Assembly (NCBI GenBank): GCA_964030475.1
Contig: CAXIPT010000001.1
Location: 2,296,449-2,360,448, forward strand
Direction of reading: 5' to 3'
Source: Tethya wilhelma
Lineage: Eukaryota > Porifera > Demospongiae > Tethyida > Tethyidae
Length of the DNA: 64,000 nt
Shown here piece after piece: positions 36,378 to 49,656 of this stretch. A program made the position numbers and the translations under genes. Numbering within the stretch: position 1 is the first letter of the stretch; every line of letters begins with the position of its first letter. Below the pieces are notes generated by a model. The model saw only the letters and a list, made by a program, of their open reading frames with translations, had not been told where the DNA came from and ran no database searches.

Positions 36378-37023
36378 CCATTTTATGTATTATTATTGTG
36401 CATCTGAGTTGAGTTTTTTCTACGCATTATTTCACCATCAGAATAGCTATAACTAATTATATTATAATAATATTAGCATGCACGTTATTCATTAATAATT
36501 TTTTGATAGTAAAGGATGCTAGTGTACATCAATATGCAAGCATAATTAAATTTTATGTGTCTAAGCAGATATTATAAACGAAGAATCCGAACACTGGTCG
36601 ACTCATTGCGCGCATGCGCATAAATATTGCCTATTCAGCAGTCATAGCTAGCCAGGCAAAATGGCTACGGTACCTACTGTAGATGAGCTTCTTTTGAGGC
36701 TACCTCCAGAGCTAGTTGATAAAGTCTGTTCAGAAGAACATCTCATGAAGTTAACCAATTACTTCAGTGAATGGATTAGTATCGCTACTTACCTCGGACT
36801 CAATGAAGTCCAACAGAGAGACATAGAAATCAACTGACCTCAAGATGTACACAAACAACGGATCAAAATGTTCTTGAGGTGGAAAGAGATAAAAAACGAA
36901 TGTGCGACTTACAGGTATAATGGGTTAGGCTGTCATATATCCTAGATACTCATATTGGAAAGAGTGTATGTATATGCACAGTGACACACCGGCAATGACA
37001 TACACTATCCTACCACATTAGTT

Positions 37024-37066
37024 ACCATTAGCTTTAGCTACCATGGCTATGGCCGCATTGGATTTA
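37024..37066. repeat. Dispersed intronic repeat, copy 1
   Basis: accattagctttagctacca then tggctatgg followed by gtttatatttcc-like sequence recurs in direct orientation at 40251-40292, also in an NLR intron. Confidence 0.7.
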
Positions 37067-37894
37067 TATTTCCCTGTGGTCTTAAATTTCGCGGATGGCG
37101 CTCCACAAACATTTTGTTGAATAAATTTCGCGGGCCGGGTGTGGCTCTTTCAGCGAAAACCGTCAGCAAAAATTAAGTTCTGCAAAATTTAGGTCCCATA
37201 CGGTAACTGTATGGCTGGAAATATTGATGAGATTTTAATTTGACGCTCAAAGTCCAAATCTTAAATCCACCATTATTTTTGGATTATAATATCTATGGTA
37301 CTCTCCGCATGTGCAAATTGGCAAATTCGAATTCGTCAATCATTTTTACTTCTGTAAAGCAACTAAAGCCCCAATTTTTTTGACCATCAATATTTCCGGC
37401 TGTATACGATAATTAAGTTGAGTCCAGAAAGACAGCTATCTAAATGAGAGTCTAAGGCTGATCTATCACCCTAACTTGTCTCTAACTTATTATGCATCAT
37501 ACTTGACTATAGTCTAACTAGGGTGACATTCATGAGGGGAAATGGTGGTATAAACAAAAGTTAGAGAGCTTCAATTTATAAAACTTAGTATATTTATTAA
37601 ATTCATGTACCAAAATTAATGTAGCTAACTAGTAGAGAGTGTCCAAAGGTTGTTATTTAGTCAGTTCAAATTCATGCCTCAACTGATTAGCTAACCAGTT
37701 GAGGTAATTTTACATCAGGCTATCAGCACAAAGGCAACTTGGGTGACTTTGGATATGTAGTTTTGTGCTGAAATAGAGGCATCTCTTGTTTCGGCATCCA
37801 CAAAATGAACAGATCAAGTTCAAATGAATTGAGTAGTCATGTGGCGAAATTGATTGTTTTGTCACTTTTTGCATCACTATACCTGAGGCCACAC

Positions 37895-38063
37895 TGATTG
37901 ACCTTTTGGTCAGTATGTAATGAGGTCGCTAGAAATTCCGGACTTACGCACAGGGTTGAAGTCGGACTGCAAACATGAGTCAATCTTTGTACCCTAGCTA
38001 GAGGTCACTATTTTTGCCATTTGGACTATCTGCATGGGACAGAAGCAATCGTTTTTAAAGTAT
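37895..38063. repeat. Diverged direct duplication in NLR introns, copy 1
   Basis: Contains aatgaggtcgctagaaattc and gggacagaagcaatcgtttt. The corresponding stretches (aatgaggttgctagaaattg, gggacagaagcaattgtttt) occur in the same order at about 38858-39045. It lies just upstream of the second exon of the first death domain. Confidence 0.65.
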
Positions 38064-38857
38064 TCTGAACTGCATCCGTACACTGCATGATTACTAATTT
38101 TCATGAAATATTTGTCATAATATTATGTGTACTTGTTGCATATAGATCTCTTGTGAAAGCTTTCCACAAAGCAGAACAACCTTATGCCATATGCAAGCTA
38201 GCAAATGATTTAAACTATGAGGGAAAAGATTCAGCAACCAGCCAGGCGTCATCAGTGAAAGGTAGAACAATGTCATGGGAGTCATGTCTGACATTTCAAC
38301 TGTATTTTTTAACACAGTATTACCACCATATCAGTCTACTTTATTGGCTGTACCAACTCTTCAAAGACTCAGTGAACTCCATGAGTTGTCCCTGAAGTGG
38401 TATATTCTAGGCGAGGAGTTACAAGTGAGGGAAGAACTACTTGAGAATTTATTTGAGCTTGAGGATTTAGATGAGTACTCTTGTATGATGAAAATGTTTG
38501 AAGTATGGCTAAGGGAGTGTAATCCTTCATATGGAACGTTGATCACCGCTTTGATAGCCCTAGATGAGAATCAAGTTGCTGCCCTACTTTGTGAAGAACA
38601 AGGTAATTTTGAAGTTATCAGTTTATATTTTTTTTACTAAAGTTTCACTTCCAAGAACCACTATAACTTTGCAATTGAATGAACTCCTTTGTATATAGCT
38701 ACACACGAGTTCTTAATTATGATAACTTTTGTATGCATGTGAGGCATCAGTGTTAAGTATGGAGTATGCAGCATTCCTTTGCCCACAACAATGTTGGTGT
38801 GTGTTATTTAGAACAGCTAGGGTGCAGCCATTGGTAGGTAGGACAGACTAATTAAAT

Positions 38858-39045
38858 TGACATTTTGGTCCAGTAATGAGGTTGCTAGAAATTGCAGACT
38901 CACCAGAAGAAATTCACAGGGAAATATAGGAGTGCAGAGATTGCAGCAGACAGCCCAAATGGCAGAATTTTATGATCTTGAATAGACTTGCAGGGAGATT
39001 AATTTTTTTGAAGACTGCAAGTATAAGGGACAGAAGCAATTGTTT
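38858..39045. repeat. Diverged direct duplication in NLR introns, copy 2
   Basis: Partner of 37895-38063, lying after the second death-domain exon. The offset of about 970 bp suggests a tandem duplication across the death-domain exons. Confidence 0.65.
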
Positions 39046-39271
39046 TTAGTCTTTTTTTAAAAAATTTTTTTTCATCTGCAAAGCGCGCAACTTTCACAGT
39101 TTTCCTGATGCTACTGGACAGGCTTTTTTGAACAAAAAGCGGTACGGTTACATTACCTGGTACATGGTTGGCTAATTAAAACAGTGTACATGCAGTAAAC
39201 AAATGTAAACAAGCTAGTACACAAGCATGCACACAACAATAAAAGTGGCATATATCCTTAATTCTGTTTAT

Positions 39272-39452
39272 TACCGTAAATCGTGAAAATTTTGTAGTCA
39301 CTAAATTTTCGTAGTCGCTGCGGACTACGAAAATTAAACAGACGAAAAATTGTGGGTGGGGCTGCGTAAAGCAGCGATGCTACGAAAATTATTCAACATG
39401 AAAATTTAACGTACGAAAAATTTTTAACACGAAAATTTTGCGATTTACGGTA
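39272..39452. mobile_element. MITE with taccgtaaatcg termini (NLR intron)
   Basis: Starts taccgtaaatcgtgaaaatt and ends with its near complement aaaattttgcgatttacggt plus a. The interior is full of TACGAAAATT-type sub-repeats in both orientations. TA-bounded, 181 bp, no coding capacity. Confidence 0.8.
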
Positions 39453-39668
39453 GTGTGAAGTTACTGATATGGCTTGTCTAATGATTGCTCTAGATCTGTT
39501 ATAGCCATTCCATAGATTCAGTGCATGCTCATTGCATTATTTGTTTATTGTGATAATCAGTTATAGTTTTAGCTAGACTTGCTTGAGTAGCCATAATAAT
39601 AATTATGATTACTTGGTTTTCATTCATGCATCAGGACCCCTTTGTCCTCCTGTTCTCCTCAGCATAGA

Positions 39669-39889
39669 TACCGTAAACGTGGAAATATTGGCGGGCATTT
39701 AATTTGGCGATTTTGCTCAGACCGCTTCCCACAAAAATATTGGCGGTTTTAAATTTGGTGTTTTCTTCCCTTGCGCAATGTATTGCAATAGAACGGAAAA
39801 AAGTTTACACGCATTTAATTTGGCGTTTTTTGCACCGATCGCCAAACTGCCAAATTTAATGTACCGCTAATATTTCCACGTTTACGGTA
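39669..39889. mobile_element. MITE with taccgtaaacgt termini (NLR intron)
   Basis: Starts taccgtaaacgtggaaatat and ends atatttccacgtttacggta, a ~20-bp inverted repeat with TA at the ends. Internal TTTAATTTGGCG motifs occur in both orientations. 221 bp. It shares the taccgtaaa terminus with the MITE at 39272 but has a different interior. Confidence 0.85.
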
Positions 39890-40431
39890 GTATTATACCA
39901 GGGCGTATACACAATTAAGTTTTAGGTCTTGTGGGGTGCTTATAACTTAGGATTTGTAGGCAGCATAGCTAGGTACTAGGTGCAACTAGTATAGCTAGGG
40001 GGGGTCCAGGAGTATGCTCCTCCAGACGATTTTAGGGTGTCTGAGAAAAATTTGGTGCATTTTTAGGTGAGTTGAAATAGTAAATTAACCGAACTGTTCA
40101 ACAGTAAAAAGCAACTTTTGACAATTTTAAAGAATAATTGTACAAGCAGAATGGTTGAGAATGCTAAAATTCAGGGGGATACACAAACTATCAATTTAAT
40201 ATATTTCTACACATCCCAAAAATGGCAATACACATTATTCTTACACAAAAACCATTAGCTTTAGCTACCATGGCTATGGGTTTATATTTCCTTGTACTTA
40301 TCTACGGCCTTATATACTGTTCTCAGGTATATGGTGACTGATCTTAAACAAATCGAAATTTAATTCCCGATCTATGTGGTATCATAATTGGTTACTAATT
40401 ACCAGTTTACAATCATAGTATACCATATAGC

Positions 40432-40630
40432 ACAAAATATTGGTGGGAATAAAATTTGGCGGATTGTCAAAAATTTCATGATTGGCGGATTTTATTTTGG
40501 CATTTGCACTCACATCAATATAATTATGTGCATGCGCAAAAATGACTGTTTGGCGGATTTAATATTGGCACTCCTTACCAAACCACCAATCCGCCAATAT
40601 TAAAATCCGCCAAATTTTTGTTCTATTTGG
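40432..40630. repeat. AT-rich inverted repeat with GGCGGATT motifs (NLR intron)
   Basis: aaaatttggcggatt near the left edge is mirrored by aatccgccaaatttttg at the right, with further TTGGCGGATT copies between. Probably a decayed relative of the MITE at 39669. Confidence 0.5.
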
Positions 40631-41713
40631 TATGTAAACTTATGGGTGGTGCCTTTGATGTGTGCATGGCCTAACTATGATGCATGTGTATAGTTACATA
40701 TATATGATCATATAATATAATGTACGGTACAACTATATAATTATGAAGCCACCATATTAAATGGTATAATTTATGATTATTATACAATTATCAGGATTCT
40801 CTTTTAATGATCTGGTTGAAATTGAGACTGAAAATAAAGCTAATCATGAACTTGATCCTCATTCAGAGATGGAATATGATGCCAAAGTTGTGTCTAAAGT
40901 GCACAAAATTAAAGTTAGTGTTCCTGATGTTGCAGTTTCCAAAGTAAACTTAGTTTCACAAATAATGCCTTCTCTGAAAGTATCTTCTCCTGTCCAGTTA
41001 CTGCATAGCACTAGTCTAACTAATCCACCTGCAGCATCACTACCAGAATACATCACAAAATATGCCAAGTACCTTAAGACACGTTATAAGAGAATGTCTG
41101 CCTTGCCTACACCAAAATGGCCTCCTACAGTGAAAGAAGCAGTTCAGTTAGCTTTAATAAAAAAAGATAAGGGTGATGAAGAGAAACAAGAGTCCATGAA
41201 ATGGGACTACATTCATGGTAAGGTTGACAATATTGTTTCAAATAAGAGAGAAATTCAATTAGTCGATGTTTTCAGAGCAGAAAGCAGTAATGTAGACAAC
41301 ATTGAACACGCTACACTTAAGATTCTAATGGATGGCGCACCTGGTGTAGGTAAGACAACACTGACTAGGAAGGCCTGCATAGATTGGGCTAATGGAGAAA
41401 TGCTCCAGCAGTACATTTTAGTAGTACTGGTACCATTAAGAGAAGCAAAGAATCGAAGAGCTAAGTTAATTATAGACCTATTACCTTGTGATAGTTCAAA
41501 ATTGAAGGAAGAAGTCATCGAATATATTGAAGCTACATCTGGTAAAGATGTGCTCTTCATTCTGGATGGTTTTGATGAGCTAAGTGCCAATGAAAGAAGG
41601 CATGATTCATTATTTCTTGACATTGTTAAAGGTGACTGTATGTCAGAATGTACAGTCCTTGTGACCTCACGTCCATATGCATCTGACTGCTTACAACGTT
41701 TAGAGAGTATTAA

Positions 41714-42291
41714 GGGGGTCGTATACCCAAAGAATTTTCAGTGGTACCTTTTCTGACCACCAGAGGGGGGATATAGGTAAAAATATATACCAAAATGATC
41801 CTCTCAATGAGATCTTTCAGAATACCACATTTTCAAAACAGAAGGGGTAACTTTGCAAATTTAATTTTTTTCCTGTAACCCCCTTGAAGAAAATCTCAAT
41901 GTCATAACGTTGTACTCAAAATTCTATGCAGAATGCATCATTTTCAAGTTCGTAGGGGGTACAGAAGTCCAGTTATTGTCGTCCTGAAAAGTTAAAAATT
42001 GTCATTTTTTAGCTATTTCGGGACGACAATAACTCAACTTCTGTGCCCCCTACGAACTTGAAATTGATGCATTATGCCTAGAATTTTGAGTACAACGTTA
42101 TGACATTGAGATTTTCTTCAAGGGGGTTACAGGAAAAAAATTAAATTTGCAAAGTCACCCCTTCTGTTTTGAAAATGTAGTATTCTGAAAGATCTCAGTG
42201 AGAGGATCATTTTGGTATATATTTTTATGGATATCCTCCCTCTGGTTGTCAGAAAAGGTACCACTGAAAATTTTTTGGGTATACGACCCCC
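41714..42291. mobile_element. 578-bp hairpin MITE, piggyBac-like, inserted in the NACHT exon
   Basis: TTAA at 41710-41713 is repeated at 42292-42295. Between them the sequence starts gggggtcgtatacccaaa and ends with the complement (gggtatacgaccccc). The two ~285-bp arms are near-perfect inverted copies with only a ~10-bp loop near 42000. TTAA duplication and terminal G/C runs are the hallmarks of piggyBac-superfamily insertions. Joining the flanks at one TTAA restores the NACHT frame (…LQRLESIN|RHVEVLGF…). Few differences between the arms point to a recent insertion. Confidence 0.92.
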
Positions 42292-45200
42292 TTAATCGTC
42301 ACGTTGAAGTTTTGGGATTCACACAGGAACAAATTAGTTCTTGCATCATTCAGAACATTACAGACAAAAAGAAAGCAACTGAATTAATTTCTAAGCTCCA
42401 AGAACGATTGGACATAGCTTCACTCTGCTACATACCCTTACATTGTTCTATTATAATATATGTATACGAGCAAAAGTGCTACACTCTGCCTAGTACACTG
42501 ACCGAGCTTTTCAGTGATTTTATTTTCTTCTGCTTGAAACGACATGCAACAGTTGTCCTTAACGATGAACATTTAGAAAGACAGCTTACGAAACCAAAGA
42601 ATCCTTTACCCAAGAAACTAGCTGAACAGTTGTCTGCTTTGAGTGAGCTAGCCTACAATGGATTGATTGAAGAAAATTTTGTAATTGACTACAATGACTT
42701 ACAAATAGTTTTTCCAGAACACCTCCTTGAAGGTGACTGTAAGGTGGAATCATGCCTTGACCTGATATTTGCATCCAAAAATAGCTTGACCGATACTATA
42801 CACTACCAGTTTTTACACTTGAGCATTCAAGAGTTTCTAGCTGCAAAGTTTGTGATTGATAAACTTTCAAGTGAAGAGCAACTCCAATTTTTCCTCAATC
42901 ATTTACAAAACAATAGATTTCGTTTGATGTTACTCTTTCTAGCTGGTCTTACGAAGCTAAATATCACAAATTCTCAGGAACTATTCAAGTATGAAAGGTT
43001 CAAATTGATATCCAAAAGATTCCTCTATCTTGCACATATTGTATTTGAATCCCAGTGTAACAGCCTTTTCAAAGTTCTTTTTCAGTGCTTAGAAGACAAA
43101 GAAAGATTTTGGTGTATCATCAATGAGCTAACTCTTTTTGATTGCATTCTCATTGCCCATTTCTTATGCTCAGTTGGTCACTCCTGGAAGTCATTGATTC
43201 TCAATGGTTGCTCACTCAGCAGTCGCTCTATTGAGGTATTTAATGAAGTACAAAGTACTCATTATCAACACTGTGTGATAAGCACATTTGAAACCATAGT
43301 TCTTAATCAAAATCAGTGTGATATTCTGATTACTTTACCACTAATTCCATGGCTCTCAAAAACTGCCAAACTTTGCTGTACAGATTTGCATATACCTCCT
43401 CATGCTAAAAGCTTAGCAACATTTCAAAGTCAGACCGAAACATCTAGTAGTGTAGCATATCGAAGATTACTTGAGTCTAATACATCACTTAAGGTGTTAG
43501 ATCTACATAATAGCTCAATCACTGATTCCATAGCTGCCATGGGTATTGCAGCTGGGTTGATCAGCAATGTATCACTAGAAGTGATTGACCTTGATAACAA
43601 TCCTCTGAGCTGTGATGCTGTGAGAGACATTTTATTGTCATTAAACAATTCCAGTGCCCCTATTTCCAGTGTGAAACTGTGTGGGCTCCAGTTATTACCT
43701 AAAAGTCCTTACAATGCATGGAGAGTAGTGATTGTAGCCGAAGAGTTACCTGAATATTGCATTATTGATTTTTGTCTGAAAACCCTTCAGAAATTGGATC
43801 TCAATCAAGCTGACATTTCTCATCTGAGTGTAGTTGATATACTTCAAATACTTAAAGAAAACAGTGATTTGGAAGTACTAAAACTCTCGGGATTCCAATT
43901 TCTACAAAAAAGTCTTGCTAAGCCAAATTCAATTATAGATATAATGCTTATGAATAAGAATGTAAAGATTCTAGATGTCAGTAACAGTACTATTGTTAAT
44001 GATACAGTATTGAGGGATATAGGAGCAGTGCTAGCTAGTTCATCCCTCGAGAAACTCTGCTTACCAAGCCACAAATTGAGTAACCTTGCTGTGGCAGCTG
44101 TTCTCTCATATGCCCGTAATCTTTGCTTACTACAAATTTGTGGTGTTAGCATTTCTTGTAATCATTATGATAGAACATGGAAAATCAATGTGTTACATAA
44201 ACATCATTTGCTGCAATTTCTCTGTGTATTGGCAACTAGCTTCATTTCAATAGAAAACAACATTCAGCTACCTCAAACACTTAATCTGCGTGAGTCTGGT
44301 GTTATTACAAGTCAAGAAATCTTTCAGTTCATGGAAAAGGATACTAGTGTAAAAGAGCTGACTCTAACAATTGAAGCTCATGAGGAAATTGCTTTTGCGA
44401 TTAGCAGGATGCTTGAATTGAATACTATGCTCACAAAGCTAGATATAATAATATACATACCATTTCTGAATCTGACCTCTAGACTCTGTGATACTGTGAT
44501 GAAAGCTATTGCTGATGGGTTAACTAGAAACTCATCCCTACAGGAAGTTTGCTTGAATAGTTACACAATGTCACCATATGCAGGTTATCCATACTCCACC
44601 AGACTACTGAGCATTAATAGTGTTAGTATCATATCAGCTATTCTTACAGCTACACAGGAAAGTACTAGTAAAAATCTTTGCAAAGTTTGTATACATGATA
44701 TTCAAATTTTACGTGAACAAACTCACCATGTTTGGAAATTAGAAGCTAGCAGATGTCTATGTGATAACTTTCTATTAACATTTATATGTGGTCTTGAGAA
44801 AGTACCATGAGAAAGAGCATACAAATTCCACACAAATTCAGTCTGAAACATATTGGTCTTTCCAATAATAGTGCAATAAGTATCATGCGGCTGATAGAAC
44901 ACAGCAGTCACTCTAATGTGATGGAATTGGATCTATCAGAAAATTACCTGGATTGCGAGGCCATTGGCTGTGCAATCAAAAGATTGCTTCAAGTCAACAC
45001 AACTCTTGAAACACTAGATTTGCACAGTTGCTCATTAAGTGATGGTGTAGTAAAAGCCATTGCAGAAGGATTAATAATGAATACATTCCTGAAAAGTATA
45101 AATTTAGATTCCAATAATTTGAGTATCACATCTATTTCAGATATTCTTTCCTTGGCAAATTCTCATGTCAGTCTAAGAAATGTCTTTATTTGCCATGCTC

Positions 45201-45559
45201 ACTTTTTGTATCACAATCCATTAAAGGTTTGGAAACTTATTCTGAGTTCTGTGCCAATTTCTACAAGAGACAGATTCAGATTATTTGAAGCACTTGGAGA
45301 AAGCTCTATGTATTGTAATGTGCTCCTGCCTCCCACAGTCGACCTGAGCCATAGCAAACTCAACAGTAGAAATGCAGTAACCATCTTACAATTAATAAGG
45401 CACAACACTACTGGTGTGACAGAGCTAGATCTATCAGAAAACTACCTATTTACCGAAGACAAATCTATCATTGGGACTTTTGACACAGAAGTGAAACAAA
45501 TACTTGATACAAAGTTGAATCAAGATGATTCTTTACTGACACTTAATTTAAGTAAATCT

Positions 45560-47910
45560 TGTCTTAATTGCATTAGTGTAATAAATATCTTTCAGTCATT
45601 ACAACACAACACTTCTTTGAAGACACTAATTCTCTCCTGTGAATATGTCATGGCAGATTCACCAGGAAGGATTTATTATGACATTAACACAATGGCATAT
45701 TCTACTATTAAAAAAATGCTTGAAATCAATGCAACGCTGGAAACCCTGGAACTACAGCATTTCTCTGAAAGTTTTATAGCACAAGCCATTGCAGAAGGAT
45801 TGGCTGAAAATGAATCACTGCAAAGCATTAACTTAAATGACTGTAATTTTGCTTCGAGTGACATAGCAGCTATTCTTTCATCAGTGAATTCACATCCCAG
45901 ACTCAGTAATGTCCACGTCTGCAATGCCCACCTTTCACGTCAACTATCTTGTAACACTTGGGAAGCTGTGTGTACACATACGGCACATGCTCATCTATTT
46001 GTTTGTTCATTGGCAACAAGCTCATTATGTAGCATGGTATCCACACTTAAATTGGAGAATATTTTTTGCAACATTGTAACAGAAAACCCTGTAACTAGAG
46101 CTGCTTTTGGTAGTGTATTTAAAAACATACTTTCATCAAGTTTATTACAGAAAGTAGATTTGACCAATACTCAACTTTTTTGTATAAGTGTGGTAAACAT
46201 CTTCCAGTCATTACAGCACAACACTTCTTTGAAGGCACTAATTCTCTCCTGGCGTAAAATGGAATCACAGAGCAGTGATTATAAGATCAACACAGTTAGT
46301 TCTGCTATTAAACAAATGCTTGAAGTCAATACAACGTTGGAAACCCTGGAGCTACAACATTTATCTGAAAATTCCACAGCACAAGCCATTGCAGAAGGAT
46401 TGGCTGAAAATGTATCCTTGAAAAGCATTAATTTAAGTGACTGTAATTTTACTTCAAGTGACAGTACAGCAGCTATTCTTTCATCAGTAAATTCACATCC
46501 CAGACTCAGTAACGTCTATGTCTGCAATGCCCACCTTTCACGTCAACTACCTTGCAACACTTGGGAAGTTGTGTGTACACACAGACAATCACTGCTATTT
46601 GTTTATTCAATAGCAAAAAGCTCATTATGTAGCATGGTATCCACACTTAAATTGGAGAATATTAAATTCAACATTGCATCAAACAGCCCTGTAACTAGGG
46701 CTACTTTTGATAGTATATTTAAACAAATACTTTCATCAAGTTTATTGCAGAAACTAGATTTGACCAATACCAAACTTGTTTGCATAAGTGTGGTAAACAT
46801 CTTCCAGTCATTACAGCATAGCACTTCTTTAAAGGCACTAGTTTTCTCCTGTGAACATGTAATGGCAGATTCACAGAGCAGTGATTATGATATCAACACA
46901 GTTAGTTCTGCTATTAAACAAATGCTTGAAGTCAATACAACGTTGGAAACCCTGGAGCTACAACATTTATCTGAAAATTCTATAGCACAAGCCATTGCAG
47001 AAGGATTGGCTGAAAATCGATCCTTGAAAAGCATTAATTTAAATGGTTGTAATTTTACTTCAAGTGACAGTACAGCAGCTATTCTCTCATCAGTAAATTC
47101 ACATCCCAGACTCAGTAATGTCTATGTCTGCAATGCCCACCTTTCCCGTCAACTACCTTGTAATACTTGGGAAGCTGTGTGTATGGCACCTACAGATCGA
47201 TATCCAGTATTTGATCAATTAAATATTAATTTTGTTCATTCATTAGCTTCAAGCTCATTATATAACATGCTATGCACACTTAAATTATTGAGGCATGCTT
47301 TACTCTACAATACAAAACTAAACAGCCCTGAAACTAGGTACGCTTTTGAAGCTACATTTAAACAGATACTTTCAGTTAATAGAATGCTTGAAACTCTGGA
47401 ACTACAATATTTCTCTGAAAGTTCTATGGCACAAGCCATTGCAGAAGGATTGGCTGAAAATGAATCACTGCAAAGCATTAACTTAAATGACTGTAATTTT
47501 GCTTCAAGTGACATAGCAGCTATTCTTTCATCAGTCAATTTACATCCCAGACTCAGTAATGTCTATGTCTGCAATGCCCACCTTTCACGTCAACTACCTT
47601 GTAACACTTGGGAAGCTGTGTGTACACATACGGCACATGCTCATCTATTTGTTTGTTCATTGGCAACAAGCTCATTATGTAGCATGGTACGCACACTTGA
47701 TTTGGAAAATGTTTTGTTTGGTATTGCAACAAACAAGCCTGGCACTAGGGCTGCTTTTGATAGTGCATTTAAACAGATTCTTTTCGCAAATTCATTACAG
47801 AAACTAGACTTGGGGGATATCGATATTACTTATTATTGTGTAAGTGTGGTATATATCTTCAACTCACTAGAACACAACTCTGTTCTAAAATCATTGACTC
47901 TTATCATGTA
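45560..47910 (+). repeat. Tandemly duplicated LRR blocks inside the NLR
   Basis: A block encoding IAQAIAEGLAEN.SL.SINL, then AAILSSVNSHPRLSNV, CNAHLSRQLPCNTWE and SLATSSLCSMV recurs four times. The anchor cccagactcagtaatgtc lies near 45896, 46499, 47103 and 47545. Spacing is about 600, 600 and 450 bp, so the last block is shorter by internal deletion. High nucleotide identity implies recent expansion or gene conversion. Confidence 0.9.
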
Positions 47911-48185
47911 GCGGATTTCAAGAGAGCAGTGATGGTGAGGCTATTGGTTGTGCAATCAAGAGAATGTTGGAGTTTAACAAGACACTCGAGTACCTAGAAT
48001 TAAACTTTCAAAAGCATTCAATCAATGATATTATCATGCAAAGTATCCAAGAGGGGTTGACTAAGAATTCATCCCTGAAGCAAGTTATTATAGGTGGTAT
48101 AGACATAAGTACCATTACAGCGTATCACTAGGGTATACACCTTTAGTGTGTACATTAATGTNTCAATTTAGAATAAATCATCAAA

Positions 48186-48295
48186 AATGAAGTAGTCATG
48201 TGCCGAAATTGAGACATGCCTTGTTCCAATACTTTTTACCGCACTGCCCATTCCTACACTACTCATTTTTTTGAAATTTTTACTACTTGTATAAA
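48186..48295. repeat. Solo arm of the 21.2-kb MITE family
   Basis: atgaagtagtcatgtgccga through actttttaccgcactgccca to gaaatttttactacttg matches the right arm at about 21555-21665 with few differences. It lies directly after the decayed LRR end and carries one undetermined base nearby (48162). Confidence 0.8.
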
Positions 48296-48496
48296 GAGCT
48301 GTGAACTGAGTGTGTCACTGAATGTGTATTAGCTATATACACCATGTGAAGAACTAGCTGCAGCTGACTGTTGTGAGATTTAACAGACTAGAAGCAATTA
48401 CAAGCTAGATCAAGGTGTGTATTTGCATTGCAACTGCCAAACACAGTTTACTTTACTATTCAATTCGCTGTCCACTTTGCAAGCTAGTGTTTTAAG

Positions 48497-49656
<1,160 letters not shown>

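Larger units (their letters stand above)
36661..48134 (+). pseudogene. NLR: two death domains - NACHT - LRR, disrupted by a stop, a MITE and frameshifts
   Basis: NLRs are cytosolic innate-immune sensors, and sponges have large families with N-terminal death-fold domains. Exons 36661-36914 and 38146-38261 encode one death domain (MATVPTVDELLLRLPPELV…). Exon 38318-38602 encodes a second (LHELSLKWYILGEELQV…). The exon from 40794 encodes a linker and NACHT with P-loop GAPGVGKTTLTRKA and Walker B VLFILDGFDEL. The frame is interrupted at 41714-42291 by a hairpin MITE and resumes exactly in phase at 42296 (RHVEVLGFTQEQ). Then come the rest of NACHT and some 20 or more ribonuclease-inhibitor-type LRRs. 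Lesions: TGA at 36835 in the first death domain, the MITE, a frameshift near 44808, and another near 47905 (LRR similarity continues in another frame to about 48131). Four lesions suggest a pseudogene, though some could be sequencing errors. The phases of the first three introns are intact. Confidence 0.85.

Noticed and set aside
42198..42300. ATG at 42198 as the true start of an LRR protein
   Set aside because: This ATG and the following ~30 codons lie inside the MITE arm; conserved NACHT sequence begins only after the TTAA at 42292.
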